A stretch of 64,000 bases of DNA, taken from NCBI GenBank assembly GCA_022495005.1, contig JAGYXB010001004.1:186001-250000 (forward strand), given 5' to 3'. Below, piece after piece: positions 1 to 11,545 of this stretch; position 1 is the stretch's first letter; every line of letters begins with the position of its first letter. Below the pieces are notes generated by a model. That model worked only from the letters and a program-made list of their open reading frames with translations. It was not told the origin of the DNA and searched no databases. The position numbers and the translations under genes were made by a program. The stretch comes from Rhyacophila brunnea. Its lineage: Eukaryota > Arthropoda > Insecta > Trichoptera > Rhyacophilidae.

Positions 1-1063
1 AAAGTAAGTAGAAATTTAATACTCCAAAACTAAAATAAACTATCAAAATGAAAGGTTTCAGTACTGGGCAGTTATTATTGCATATCTAATAATATTATTA
101 TTCTAAAAATTAAATTATACGTTGATTTTCAAAGGCACTGTTGGCACTTACGTATGAAAGTGATTTTGAAATGAAATTAAAATTTATTTATTTATATTCA
201 AAAATATGATTATTGTAATATTTCTTTATTAAATTATTTTACCCAGATATAAATCCAAAAAAACAATATTAGGTACATTAATTTATTATTTAAAGGTGAA
301 AATAAATATTTTGTTCATGAGAAGACTGTATTAAATACAAATGAATATTTTTTGGTAAAGTATCATAAGATTTTTGGGCAAAATAATGATCCTTTGTGGC
401 GTTTGGGTTCTGCTAGTATTGTTAAAATATACGAATTTGAATAACAATTATTATGAGAATTTTATATTTAAATTTGTTCAACCTTTTATGGCGCATTTAA
501 ACGATTGGAAATTAATATTATTAATAGTATCGTATTCCCTATTGTATTTTACGAATAGCTTCCAAATAAATAAATGCTATTTTTGTAGTGTAGAAGTGTA
601 GAATGAATACAACGATTCATATAATACTAGACGGGTTCCATCCCCTGGATACCTTCAGCAGTATAGCCGTCGATTTGGGGGGTTCGATCCTTATCAGAGG
701 TTCTTACTCACTCGACCTCCTTGGTTACACATGCAAATAGGCAACACGTACTAATGCCATTTTTAAGTTTTATCACCTCGAAAAGTCGATAAACAATACT
801 CATGTTATGTTACATTTATATTGGTGAATATTTAAAAAAGACAATTTTTTAAAAGTGTTGTATGGAGACCCCGTACAGCTCTGTTATTTTGATAGAATGT
901 ATTATCACCGCAATAACACAATGCGTACGCCCGGGTTTATTGAAAGTAGAAAAAACGGGAAAAATACCTGAAACCAAATTTCAACAGGAAAACGCTGCAA
1001 ACTTTTGCTAACATTTTTGTATTATGCAAAAATAAATACTAAACTACACGAAGGAAGCGGTTT
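1..1063. other. AT-rich stretch without a gene
   Basis: I see no gene. The only structured part is around 640-720, which is less AT-rich and contains GGTTCGATCC at 681-690, the form of a tRNA B-box. It may be an eroded tRNA-derived SINE head. The 75-codon reading frame at 374-601 is A/T-driven, with no supporting splice or start signal. Confidence 0.5.
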
Positions 1064-1140
1064 CCAACCATTTCATATATGTGTAGTATGTACCACTATA
1101 ATCAAATGTTAAAAATCTCAGTACCACTAACAAACATAAT
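1064..1140 (+). mobile_element. hAT-type MITE terminus remnant (weak)
   Basis: The sequence begins GCGGTTTCCAACCATTT and continues with GTACCACTA, which resembles the 'GTGGTTCCCAACCTTTTT' ends common in hAT non-autonomous elements. Similar ends lie near 24572 and 32938. I found no matching right end and no target duplication, so this is a fragment at best. Confidence 0.25.
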
Positions 1141-3102
1141 ATAATATCTTAAATAAAAACATGAAAGCAATAAGGCAATTCTTGCACTTAGTCGACAGAA
1201 ATCAGGTTATCTCTGTATAATTTACCTGCCTATATGATTTCTTTTCTTCGGCTTAATTTTACACCAGTAATAGTGGATCTTTTTCTACAAGTGTATTAAA
1301 TTGTATGTATTTTTTTAAAGAATCAGATAAATAAGATAACTTCTTGAATTTTCACATAGGTATGTAATGGTATATTGTAAATTTACAAAAAAATATATAA
1401 AAGAAAAGTAGGTAAGTACTATATTATATTAAAAATTTGCACACTTAAGACTTTTCGAATGTAATATGTATGCTGTTTATAACATACACTAAAAAGAATT
1501 GTTCGCAGTCTTGTATAATGTTTATACAAAGACGGTTAAAATAGCGGTTTGATAATTTTTTATTTGAATTAAATGTATTTGGTAATATTCCATTCCTATT
1601 CTGCAATAATATTCATTGGTTACGCGTTTCATAGTGGACTGTAATTATTTGGTGGAATGATTGTGATGGTGGATGGGGATGCTAGCGGTTTTGCGGTCTG
1701 GCTGAAGCTGGTCCCTGGGCCATGGCCTCACATCCTAGTAGTCACTCGCATGGTACATTTTTTATGCATGATTTGATGAATGAGGAGATACCCTGTACTG
1801 GAAACACGGACACAGATGGTTTGATTAATGGAGTTTGCACGGAAACTCGAATAGAATAATGATGGTTTCCATGACGGTTGCACTGGATACGCTCGTGGTA
1901 TACACTTAACTTTTCGAATCAGTCTGTATTCTTGGAATTGCTCATTAAATGACAGTAAAGCTATAACACGCCTGCACGCATCCATTGTCTTGATGTAACT
2001 AAATATTATTTAATCATAGTCGATTGATAATCTTATCCGTCACTGCTGTTTGAATGCCAATTTAAGCTAGTCAGCGAAGAAAAAATGTCAGATATGCACA
2101 AATTAAGTATAAAAGACCACTAAACTTTTGCATAACAAAACGAATTTTGTTAGAAAACGAACGGTACTTTTGGATAGAATATTTATTAATAATATAATAT
2201 AAATATAATATAATTAGATAATATATTATATAATTCGGTTTAAATATTGTATTTATATCGCACAATTTATCCACGAACAATTTAACTACCCCTAGTTTAT
2301 TTAACCTACAACTAGTGGTACGTTAAAAATCGATGTAATTAATAATTGTTAAGTTGACACATTGTTATAAACGTATATTTTTTAGTATTGCAATAAATTT
2401 TAATCGATTTACATTATAATTCGAAAAAAAAACAACGTAATTATATATTATTAGTAGAATAAGTGTGTATTTATTATTATTATTTTGATAGGGGAACGTA
2501 AATAACTACATGACTATAACTACTGTAAAAAATATTTACTAAAAACCAATAAAATTTTAAATTATAATTGAAAATTTTTATCTGAAATTGTCTCAAATTA
2601 AAGTTGGTAATCTCTTTCGTAATTAAAAAACGTTCGGTCGGATTGGAAAATTGAAGCGGTGAAAATATACGAGGAAGTGAATTTTCACATTGAAAGAGGA
2701 AAATTGAATCGATTTCTATTGATGGTATATACATAGACCTACGTTTCTTTTTAGTCGGGATGTAAAAACTATATTTGCATACCTAATTGACTGACTTTTA
2801 TTCACCAGTTCTCTTAGTATGAAATGTGCGATTTTCAGCGTCACTGTGAACTCTCGTTGTGCCCATTAGTGAGGTAGGGGTCGATAGATGTATATAATAA
2901 ATATGAATGTATTTTATATAACTTTATGCCGGCCCATTGGATATTTCTTATAAAAATGGTAGATACTTAATTGAATCGTTAAATTTGAATTGCAAATAGT
3001 ATTTTATTCTTAATTACCTATTTTTTTTTTTTATAAAATGAAAAAGTAAAACATTAATCTGATAAATGAAAAACAACGCCAGAAACGTAATCGCTCATTG
3101 AA
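1141..3102. other. Non-coding stretch with a GC-richer block at 1640-1985
   Basis: Mostly AT-rich single-copy sequence. The block at about 1640-1985 has clearly more G and C and an 85-codon minus-strand frame (1728-1985), but that frame shows no recognisable motif or splice context. The block could be a decayed transposable element or a conserved non-coding segment. I cannot tell which. Confidence 0.4.
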
Positions 3103-3417
3103 TTTATATCGTCACCTCAATACTACAACTAGATGATTTGGTCATTGTTGGGAAAATGAAAATTAAACTTTACGTTTACGTATTGGAAACATTTAAATAA
3201 TGTTCAATTGTATGAAAAAAAATTGTAGATATATTATTTTATTTATTTAATGAATTTAAGGTTTTAAAGTTATCTAATATTTTCAAACACAACATAACTT
3301 TTCAGTTTTATCATTTTGTAGAGAAAGAAATGTAGAATCATTTAGCTATCATAATAGCTATCTCAAAAACGGTGAAAATCAAGTTATCTAGTTGTAATAT
3401 TGAGGTGACGATATAAA
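3103..3417. mobile_element. MITE with about 34-bp terminal inverted repeats
   Basis: The left end (3103-3136) reads TTTATATCGTCACCTCAATA followed by CTACAACTAGAT. The right end (3384-3417) is its inverted copy with a single mismatch in the first 32 bases. The 315-bp element has no ORF. The palindromic TATA at the ends makes the target duplication ambiguous (TA or TTA), which would fit a Tc1/mariner-like or similar family. That assignment is inference; the inverted repeat itself is seen directly. Confidence 0.75.
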
Positions 3418-3554
3418 CAATTATAATCATAGAATATATTATCATTTATTACAAATTTAACAGAAATGACTAACATAATATTACGTTAAGAACAATAAAT
3501 TTAAACTGAAACAACAAAATAAAGTAATATTTATTTAGGTTTCTTATTTGAGTA

Positions 3555-3640
3555 TATTTTTTTTTTGGGATCTGGGTTTTGCCATTTAGCATCTTCAAGC
3601 ACTATGCGCACTCATTAATGGAAAATGTACACAGAATATA
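3555..3640 (+). repeat. Dispersed repeat family E, copy 1
   Basis: About 80 bases built on GGGTTTTGCC-(ATTTAGCATCTT)-GCAC-ATGCGCACTCA-AATG. Copies recur at 13880-13962 and 62190-62260 with small changes. The rest of 3418-4339 is AT-rich and holds nothing else I can identify. The family is unclassified and no terminal repeats are visible. Confidence 0.6.
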
Positions 3641-4539
3641 GTTAGTTCTCGCCGATATACCAAATTAATACTCTAACTAAATAAGTAGGTACCTAGAATT
3701 TATATTTTTTATTGAATTTATTAGCGTTATGTATCTTTACCTAATGTCATTGTTTAAGGATAATTTAAGTTTAATGGCCTTGATAAAATTATTAACAGTG
3801 GTTATCCAATAAATAAATTCAAACCAATGTAAAACGTCTACAAATTATAATTTTAATTTAATTTACAACACTATGTACCCTTAATCATATTAATTAAGAA
3901 AAGAAAAATAGGACATGTCATGTAATTATCGATAGCCATACAATATATATACAAGTATCTACTACATACAGCTTCAACTTACAAGATTGACGGATAGATA
4001 GGAGGCGAGAGAAGAGATCGTTAATGGATGCGGGACAGAAAGGCGACTACTGCGTTTGAAATATTCAGGTTTTGTAAGAGACAGAAATAATAGCATCATC
4101 ATCACAACCAAATATAGCTCCTAACTACCTCCAATAAACATTGGTATTTATATCTGTCAAAAGCTTTCACCACTCCCGTAGCAGAAGTCTCGTGACTCTT
4201 TTCTATCCTTTGTAGCCTATTACAGAGAAACCTCATGAGTGATTGGGTTCCGTTTATTCTTGAGACATGATCTGATTCGAGTTATTCAATCTACGCATGT
4301 CATGTGTATGTAGCCGCTATTTGTGCATGCCCACCATTCACGATTCAATTCAATTCGATTCAATTCATTTATTTTTTTAACATATTGTAGACATTACAAA
4401 TTATAAGTTTAAGACGTTCACAACATGACATTTAGAAACAAAGATATATAAATATAACAGTATTACATAAAAAAAAGAGATATATCAGTAGATGAATTAG
4501 ATAGGTACAAGGAAGTACACCGGATGAGTTAAGCAGACC

Positions 4540-4959
4540 CTATTTTAAGAATTTATAAAACAAAATCCACCTAAACTCATTCTCACGTAGGTGGAATATA
4601 TCAACACCCGAAGCAATTTCGTTGAACATAGTTATCACTCTCCCAATTGGCATTACCAGTGGCAGGTTGGTTGTGCACCTTGGGAGAATAAACAACTGAT
4701 GGTCTCTATTTCTAAGATAACTATCAGGGACACACAGGTCAACACTGCCCAGAATGGCAGAGTTCTCATTTATACCTTGTATAAGTCGAAAAAAATACGT
4801 AGCTAAATAAAGATTTCTTCTAAATTGCAGACTGCAGTATGTAAGCATGCCTAAGAGAAAGTCAGTTGGATAAAGCCACGGATAGTATCCATACAACCTC
4901 AAGTAAAGGAGTCTCAAGAATTTCTTCTGTACCCTCTCCACCATAAGGCCATACTTCAA
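4540..4959 (-). pseudogene. LINE ORF2 C-terminal domain
   Basis: The frame opens with MVERVQKKFLRLLYLR, the ERVQ-R-FLR motif that follows the RT thumb in Jockey/CR1 elements. It continues through LQFRRNLYLATYFFRLIQG to a C-terminal LPRCTTN...R...FNE region. It is separated from the RT block by about 55 bases with a frame change. The stop at 4540 is followed by about 190 bases of 3' UTR and the TTGAA-type tail. Confidence 0.85.
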
Positions 4960-5014
4960 CTGGTGCGGTGCCCAAACAATAGACCCACTCTCAAGTCTGC
5001 TTCGAACTAAAGAA

Positions 5015-5928
5015 TTAAAAAAGTTTTAATACCGTAACATCTGAAAAGACCCGGGAAGTACGCATGACGAAGCCCAACATTTTAAGCGCTTTGTTACAAA
5101 TGGTAACTATATGGCTAATAAATGTCAGTCTACTCTCAAACGCAATGCCATGATCCCTTACAGATGATATTCGTGACAGAACTCTGCCATGCATCGAGTA
5201 TTGGAAAAACAACACTTTTGAGGCTCTGGTAAACGATAAAAGATTGCATTTATCAATATTGAATTCTAGTTTGTTACGCCTGCCCCAATTTAATACATTA
5301 TCTATATCAAGTTGGAGCTGACAACAATCGTTTAAGGTGACAACTTCCAAAAAGAGTTTCAAGTCATCAGCGAACAACAAAAACATAGCATTTTTATTAC
5401 CAATGCTATGTCATTTATAAAAATCGTGAACAGCAACGGCCCTAAGTTTGAGCCCTGGGGGACACCAGAAAATGTGTAAAAGGTCTGTTACTGATAAAGG
5501 CCGTACGATACGTATTGTTGACGGTTCCTAAAATAACTCCCGAATAGCTTCAAAAATCGATCCGACAATCCAATAAGTTAGAGTTTCTCCATCAGGATGT
5601 CATGATCGACCTTGTCAAATGCTTTCGAGAAGTCATTGTAAGAACAGTCAACCTGGTGGCCTCTATCCAGTGCCGATGACACATAATCGGTAAATACCAT
5701 CAGATTAGTTTCCGTTGATCGGCCTGCTCTAAATCCATGCTGTTCGTTTATTATAAATGACTCAATTTTTGGAGAAATCATGTTGTGCATGATCATCTCA
5801 AGAACTTTTGCTGGTGCAGAGAGAACAGCTACCGGCCTGTAATTCTCCACTGATGACTCTGTACCACTCTTATGTATTGGAGTTACCTTCGACATCTTCC
5901 ACGTTTCCGGGAAGATACCTGTCTCCAT
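5015..5928 (-). pseudogene. LINE reverse transcriptase domain, interrupted
   Basis: RT palm and fingers in order: VTPIHKSG and NYRPVAVLS, NEQHGFRAGRST, then FSKAFDKVDHDIL (first catalytic aspartate region). A stop (TAA) lies near 5573. The following frame carries GVPQGSNLGPLLF with a further in-frame stop upstream of it, and a frameshift precedes FLLFADDLKLF, the active-site FADD box. KCNLLSF, a typical RT motif downstream of FADD, is also present. All core RT motifs are recognisable, so this is a relatively young but dead copy. Confidence 0.92.
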
Positions 5929-5981
5929 TGCGAGATTAAATATATATGAAAGCGGGCCTTTGACGAAGTCAATACAACCCT

Positions 5982-6311
5982 TTAAAAAAATGTAGGAACA
6001 TAATCAGGTCCCAAAGAGCAAGTATTCTTTAGTTTTTTTAATAAACTTAAGTACATCGCCCTAATTAATTGAAAAAATATCGACGGATTGGGCACCACAT
6101 GACGGTTTTCCGAGGCAACATCCAGATTTGGAATACTACTTGCGTAGACAGACTTGAAATGACCAGCAAATGCTTCTGCCACTCCATGTCCGGTTACCTC
6201 TTCGCCCTTCCAACTCATCCTATCAGTAAACCCACCATCTCTTCTTAACGATTTTACGTAATTCCAAAACAATTTAGGATTTTCGCGAATGGAATCTCCT
6301 ACCGTTTCCAT
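5982..6311 (-). pseudogene. LINE ORF2 linker between endonuclease and RT
   Basis: The frame starts just after the TGA that ends the endonuclease block. It includes ENPKLFWNYVKSLRRDGG, a strongly recurrent motif in the linker of Jockey/CR1 ORF2 proteins, and AEAFAGHFKSVYAS, which leads into the RT fingers. A frameshift near 5985 moves the reading into the frame used by the RT block, and upstream of 5928 that frame continues as GPLSYIFNLAMETGIFPETW. These breaks show decay after insertion. Confidence 0.85.
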
Positions 6312-6317
6312 ATATGT

Positions 6318-7371
6318 TCAATAGGCCCGTCGAACAGCTTGTTTCACTTTCGAACGATAGATGCTAAACATGGTATAGTCAGTCTGATCATGCCCAGCCT
6401 TCCATGCTGTATAATAGTTATGCTTGACCTTAATGTCCACAATAATCTCCCGAGAAAACCACTTCGGGTATCGCCTTCCACCACGACATGGCAACTTCCT
6501 CGAAAAACATTGATCAAAAATATTATACACAATATTGTAAAAATATTGTACCGCCTCATTCATATCACAAATCTCGAGCAACTCACTCCAGTCCACTTCA
6601 CTCATCAATAAGTAAAGTAGCTTAAAGTTTCCGCCTTCAAACCTCCACCCGCCGAATTGGTTGGTTTTGTAAGAGGAAATTGGAGTCTGAAGCGGACGAG
6701 TCGACCGAAACCTGAGCAGAAAAACTAAAATTTGATGATACACATCTTCGCGTACAAGAGGAGACATGCATCGTGAAAGCGATAAGTCGATATTGCTAAA
6801 TACCCTATCCAAAAGTCCATTGCTAGAGTTAGAGACATCATTGTGCTGAGAAAATCCAAAAACAGAACATAGAAATTCAAGGTCATCGCTGACTCTTTTA
6901 CCACTACGCGCTGAGTTTAGATTAAAATCTCCGATTACAATAATCTTTCTATCTCCAATTAAGTTGATATTAGATAGCATACTCTCAATAAAACACTTAT
7001 ACACCTCCAAGTCACTTGTTGGTGGAAAATAAATGACGCAAACGTAAATAGTGTCTCCGTCGTAGGTCAGTTTCACCCAAAGGTCCTCATTTTGAGTCTC
7101 CAAAGCACGGAAATGTTCGGCCTGTAACCCTTCCATACTTCCAATCCCCAAAAGACAACCCCCACCCTGCCTGTAGCCTGCGCCGGAGTCTCGATCCCTC
7201 CTAAAGACTGAGTACTCACTTCCAAAATATTCACGACTAAAAACACTATCATTGAGCCATGTTTCAGTTAACCCTATGATGTCATAATCATCAGCCAAAA
7301 CACTGCTCAAAGAATCGACAGATTTTGTTTTCAAGCCCCGAACATTCTGGTAGTAGAATAATAATTGCTAT
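6318..7371 (-). pseudogene. LINE ORF2 endonuclease (EEP/APE-type) segment
   Basis: Target-nicking endonuclease of ORF2. Similarity begins upstream of the first ATG-like codon at about 7371 with YYQNVRGLKTKS, the classic N-terminal asparagine motif. It continues with GLTETWL (catalytic glutamate), CVIYFPPTS and VIGDFNLN (GDFN motif), and extends into a linker ending KVKQAVRRAY. The frame from 7371 down is open until a TGA at about 6317 that interrupts the join to the next block. The expected H at the end of the nuclease (SDH/SDHxxI) is degenerate. Family assignment is established knowledge of Jockey/CR1 LINEs. The exact clade is uncertain. Confidence 0.9.
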
Positions 7372-7403
7372 GGGCAATTATTATTTTTATTGTTATTATT
7401 AAG

Positions 7404-7757
7404 TCAGCTACTCGGTAGCCGTGGTGTTTCCATCCTGGCAACCCATTCTTTAATAAATGAATGGCGGGGCCAATTTTCCGCCTTCAAAACCAACGTGCTT
7501 AGCTTAGTAGGGATCCCTACCTTAAATGAAGCGTAATCACCATTTGACTTCAGTTTAACTATTGTGAAATCAGCAGTACAATTAGTAATTTTTTTAATAT
7601 AGTCGTTCATGTCTGCAACTGTGGTATCTCGATGAAAGGGGTAGAAGTGGTAATTTTTAACCACCTCCGCCCCCCTCACCGCCCCACCAAAGCTACCACG
7701 AATCGCAATGGTTGCCCTCTTCCTCTTCACTACCGTTGACCATTCTTCACCGGACAT
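7404..7757 (-). pseudogene. LINE ORF1 (Gag-like) C-terminal fragment
   Basis: 117 codons on the minus strand. The start of the frame (GEEWSTVVKRKRATIAIRG) has the basic W-T/S-V-V-x-R-K linker seen before the C-terminal RNA-binding domain of many insect LINE ORF1 proteins. It is followed by an RRM-like/FP-C-type stretch (YHFYPFHRDTTVADMNDYI ... KLKSNGDYASFKV ... WPRHSFIKEWVARM). The usual N-terminal coiled coil or zinc region is missing. The ATG is probably accidental, because the element is truncated there and similarity to a foldback arm begins at the same place. The frame ends about 30 bases before the start of endonuclease similarity, a normal ORF1-ORF2 spacing. Confidence 0.75.
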
Positions 7758-8219
7758 GGTTTATAATTAATATCTTTAGAATTATCTTCAAATGTGTTAA
7801 TTTTGCCCATTTTTTGAATAATAAAATGCCCAATTCTTGTCTAATTCGGGATCACAGAGATTATCAATATAATTTTTTGTCGTAAATATTTCACTATAAT
7901 AATGTCAATATAAATTATACTGATAGTTTTATAAATGCGTTTAAAAATTAATAAATATAAAAAATCTTAACACCACTACACATTTATGTACTGAAATATG
8001 ACTATATTCTAAAAAATTAGAGCGAGAGGTTTAAAAGAATACTATTTTATGTAATAAAAATACTGTATGCTGTCATCAATTGTTTAAAATAAATATAACG
8101 GATAATAAGGCTTCAAAATTATATAAATAGATTATCTATAACGTTTAAGGTATGTCCAGGATCATGCTTTGAAAATAGAAAAAAAGCTCCATTTTGACCC
8201 ACGCTGAGCACGTCCGCCC
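7752..8219 (-). mobile_element. TTAA foldback element, single arm (copy 1)
   Basis: The segment matches one arm of the foldback at 27493-28950 along its whole length. The outer end at 8219 is followed by TTAA (8220-8223) and reads inward, on the minus strand, as GGGCGGACGTGCTCAGCG. The inner end stops at the truncated LINE. It retains an intact site, AGGTTTAAAAG with TTAA at 8031-8034, exactly where the 28-kb copy carries a nested insertion. It also keeps about 120 bases missing from the right arm of that copy. Confidence 0.8.
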
Positions 8220-8223
8220 TTAA

Positions 8224-9164
8224 ACCATGTGAACAGTAATTATTCCTTCCATTTTTGATACGTTATTTTAGATATAAAATTGTAAAATCCATTCTTAATT
8301 TTCAGGATTTTTTGAGTTTAAATTTTAAATATAAAATTTAGAAAATGACACTCAAGATCCATAAAGTAATCGTGTATAAAGTTTTTATTAGTAGTGGTAG
8401 AGTTATAACTTCATATTATTGGTCTGAAAAAATGTCATCTGTAAAAAGAAGGTATCGTGAATCCATTTTTTTGGGCACGAAAAGCGCTGTCACATATTTT
8501 TGGAGGGAAATTGATTTTTGATACAAGGATAAGAAACCCTTAGAAACCCTAAATGGTTGTCGTTTGTAACGGGCTGTTGGCATAAAAGATTCGCAGATAT
8601 TGGCAAAATCCTGAAATGTGATAGTTCGAACAAAGTGTTGACACGTGTTCAAATCGTACGAATGTATTTTTGCGACTTCACGAACTATATTATGGATATT
8701 GTATCATCCGATAAAGCCTCGTTCGCGTCTGGCTACTGTCACTCAGCGTGTCGCTATTGATTTGCTCAATTATTATTTGAATAGAATTGTTAGTTCTATT
8801 GCGGATTAACATAACATGAATGTGATTGCGTAATTTAATACTGAAGTGGCAGTTGGTCAGTAATTATCGTGGAGTTAATCAATTATCGTGGAAATCGTAT
8901 ATAAAAATGTCATCATTAATTTATTTTGTTTTTTATTCGATTGTTATTCTTCGGGAATAAATTAAACATAAATATAATGAATAATATCCTTAGCATAGCA
9001 AGTAACATATCATATTATTTCAAAAAAAATCTTTTTAGTTGGAGAACCGTTAACTTAAAGCTCAAAAAATCTTGTTCAACTACACTGAAAACAGATTGTT
9101 TTAAATTGATTTTTCTGTACGATTTATTCAAAGTTTAGAAAGGAAGATAACTTCAACTGTAATT
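8224..9164. other. Non-coding stretch
   Basis: No supported gene. Overlapping frames on both strands at 8416-8760 coincide with a slightly GC-richer patch but show no recognisable motif. The patch may be an old transposon remnant. Confidence 0.4.
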
Positions 9165-9626
9165 AAAATAATTACAAGATAAAAAGAACTTTTTATGTAC
9201 CACGTTTTTAAATTTTCTCTTGAATCATATAAACTTGACAATTCTATGTCTTAATAAATACTTTTTTTTGTACTTGAGAGAAATACTGAATAAATAATAT
9301 AGAATACTGAGATGTCATTTTGATATTTCATATTGATTTCCATAGTAACGCACGTATATTTAATAATTTAGTTGCTAGAAGCCCCTTAGCAACCAATGGT
9401 CGTGTTTTACTTTTTACGATTTTTTTCCGAAATAACTTTCCATACAATACAGAATTAACTGAAAATGAATTCAATTCTGCTTAAAGATAAAAGAATGCAT
9501 TGTAATCGTGTTCTGATATATTCTAAAAGTTTTAAATGTCTAGCTAGTCGGGAAGTTAGTTAAAAGTTGATTGCAAGATTTTTACTGGACAAACAACCAC
9601 CGAACAAGCAAGAATACGAGCTAATA
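9165..9626 (+). repeat. Dispersed repeat family D, copy 1
   Basis: About 460 bases present again in inverted orientation at 49558-49975. Shared landmarks in order are ATTACAAGATAAAAAG, ACCACGTTTTTAAATTTTCT, CATATAAACTTGACAATTCT, GGAAGTTAGTTAAAA, GGACAAACAA and AATACGAGCTA. A TTGCTAG/CTTAGCAA inverted pair sits in the middle. There is no ORF and no TIR at the extreme ends that I can see. It is likely a non-autonomous transposable element of unknown class. Confidence 0.8.
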
Positions 9627-10185
9627 AAAACGTTGTAAAATACGATTGGTACTTACTTACTCCCAGGATGGTCGAGCGCCAACGTATCAGTTTATAATGG
9701 CGTAAGTCCCGGGTTTAATAATACAGGGTTTGCTAATTCATATGTTATATCTTAATGTGTATTTGAATACCTTCAAATATTTGGTGGTGCACATAATGGG
9801 AGATGACACTTTACAAAAAGAGCTCGCTATCCGAATATTAATGGCTGGAGAAACATTCAACTCGATGCAAAATGTCTGTGAGTCACGACTGCGCACGGTT
9901 AAAACCAAATGCTGCATATTCAACGCTTGAATTCTGACGGTGTTGCTTCATGGTAGATAGTGTTAACGTTTTATAACTTTACACTTTTTTCTGCACCTTT
10001 CACTACACTGATACGCCTCTTTCCCTAATTACCTCACATAACATTAGATCAAACGATATTCACTTGTATTAATATGATAACGCAGTAATAAGAAAATAAA
10101 TAGATAATAAGTGTGGATAGAATATATTACATAATTTTCATCCTAGAGCCGGAGTGCTATATACTCTACTGTAGATAGTCATGGT
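9627..10185. other. Stretch with a tRNA-like patch
   Basis: A patch at about 9660-9720 (GGATGGTCGAGCGCCAAC ... GTCCCGGGTTTAATAATAC) has the spacing of an A-box and B-box and may be an eroded SINE head. The overlapping plus and minus frames at 9730-9930 are mutual shadows with no recognisable product. Confidence 0.35.
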
Positions 10186-10620
10186 GCCTTATACTGTACT
10201 TCAAGAATAGATAATTGAAGTGGATAATTGATGTGTGGTAGTATAAGTCGACGAAGTAACGAAAAAATAAGACAAGAAGACGAAGAATTAAGAAGTAACG
10301 AAGAAATAAGACAGCGGACCAAGCAGTCGCTCATCACACTGAGAGTGAAGAGGTAACATTGGACATGTCTCGGCAACATGCTGCCGATGTCTAGAATATA
10401 TTTCAATCTGGCTTGACTATTCATCAAGCATATCGTATATATTTAAATACCACCCAAAGAGAATACATTGCGGAGCTTCGTTATGCTGGCATGACATGAA
10501 ATTATGCAAGAAGACTTGCGAGCGACAGGGATTCTTGAAGGGGCTGCGTGTTATCCGTATGCTCTAATTGAAGAATGGATATGGTGGCCAGCAAGTCGAC
10601 TGACCTGGCAAGCCTAAAAA
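10186..10620 (+). pseudogene. LINE ORF2 C-terminal fossil (plus strand), copy 1
   Basis: Around 10279-10390 the plus strand reads NEEIRQRTKQ...LRVKR, stop, HWTCLGNMLPM. This resembles the [E]EIRxRTKQ...RRLRWxGHVxRM motif near the end of many non-LTR ORF2 proteins. Around 10490-10560 it reads MT-stop-NYARRLASDRDS-stop-RGCV, resembling GMTWxEARRLAxDRDSWRxxV. The stops replace expected tryptophans (TGG to TGA). A second copy lies at 47380-47730. The family (L2/CR1/RTE-like) is inferred from motif order only. Confidence 0.65.
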
Positions 10621-11448
10621 TTGGTAATTAGACGATATCATTACGTATATGACAGCGGGCGGTGTGCGCAATTGGAAGATACTGACTTGGGATCAAACGA
10701 AATGAAGGAGGATAATACCCACGCTTGCTTAAGCACTGATGATGATTTCTATATATAAAGCATGAATATACTCAAATTCAAAACCCAGGTCACTAAACAT
10801 ATTTCCTACAAAATAGTTCAAAATTTTTAATCACACAAAGCCAGGTCTTTGGCATTATCGTGATGAAAAAAGACACATGGTTTTCCTTTTTTATTCAATT
10901 GATTACTTTAACCGATCTACTACATATTCACCATTTATTCCTGACTATGCACCATAAAATTAGCTTATTTTCCGTGGTCTACAATACTATAATATTAATA
11001 AGAAATGGTTTAAAAAGATGATGTCCAAAGAATGCTTGATTTATTACTTAAACGTGAAAGAATTATATCACAATGGAATTGAAAATTTAAGGGCAAGATA
11101 TAAAGAAGAATAATATAAAATTCATTTTTGGTTTAATTAAACAAAAACATTTTTTGTAACATTTCAAATAATCTTAGACATTGTTCATGGAATGACCTAA
11201 TTTACGCAATATTGACTCATTATTAACATGAAATATGGCATGTTACCTCATTAAAATTAAACTAATTCATCTGTAGAACGGTGGGAACTCATGCAAATAA
11301 TTAAACAACACCAATAATGTTAAATCTTTAACATGGTACCATGTTATAATAACATGCACAATTATTTATGTAATGTAACATAATTTAAAATTTCAAAGGA
11401 AGTGCTTATATAGATTAAAAATTATTGTGTTATTCTATGCCGACAAGT

Positions 11449-11545
11449 ATAAATAATAATTTGTCACGAACAAACAAACAGTGCAAATGTGAATATCCTA
11501 AGCAGAGTGGCGTGGAGGTTTTTCAGGGAACCGGAAACGATGACA
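11449..11545 (+). promoter_or_regulatory. Possible TATA/Inr core promoter (speculative)
   Basis: TATAAATA begins at about 11449 and an arthropod-type ACAGT initiator lies about 32 bases downstream. A GC-richer segment follows with ATGACATTTGTGCTATGCGG and then CCAGTAAGTG, a possible short first exon with a splice donor. No continuation exon was found. TATA-like strings are frequent in DNA this AT-rich, so the call rests on spacing alone. Confidence 0.15.

Larger units (their letters stand above)
4346..7757 (-). mobile_element. 5'-truncated Jockey/CR1-type non-LTR retrotransposon (LINE), inactive
   Basis: Read on the minus strand the order is ORF1 C-terminus, apurinic-type endonuclease, linker, reverse transcriptase, C-terminal domain, 3' UTR and an imperfect TTGAA-unit tail at 4341-4375. 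The tail follows an AATAAATGAAT sequence, typical of insect Jockey/CR1-group LINEs. At least two in-frame stops in the RT, one nonsense codon before the linker and several frameshifts break ORF2, so the copy cannot be autonomous. Its 5' boundary coincides with homology to a TTAA foldback arm. I did not find a convincing target-site duplication. Confidence 0.93.

Noticed and set aside
4591..4806. Plus-strand frames over the LINE (4591-4806, 6339-6611) and the minus-strand frame 6344-6559
   Set aside because: Shadows of ORF2 in other frames.
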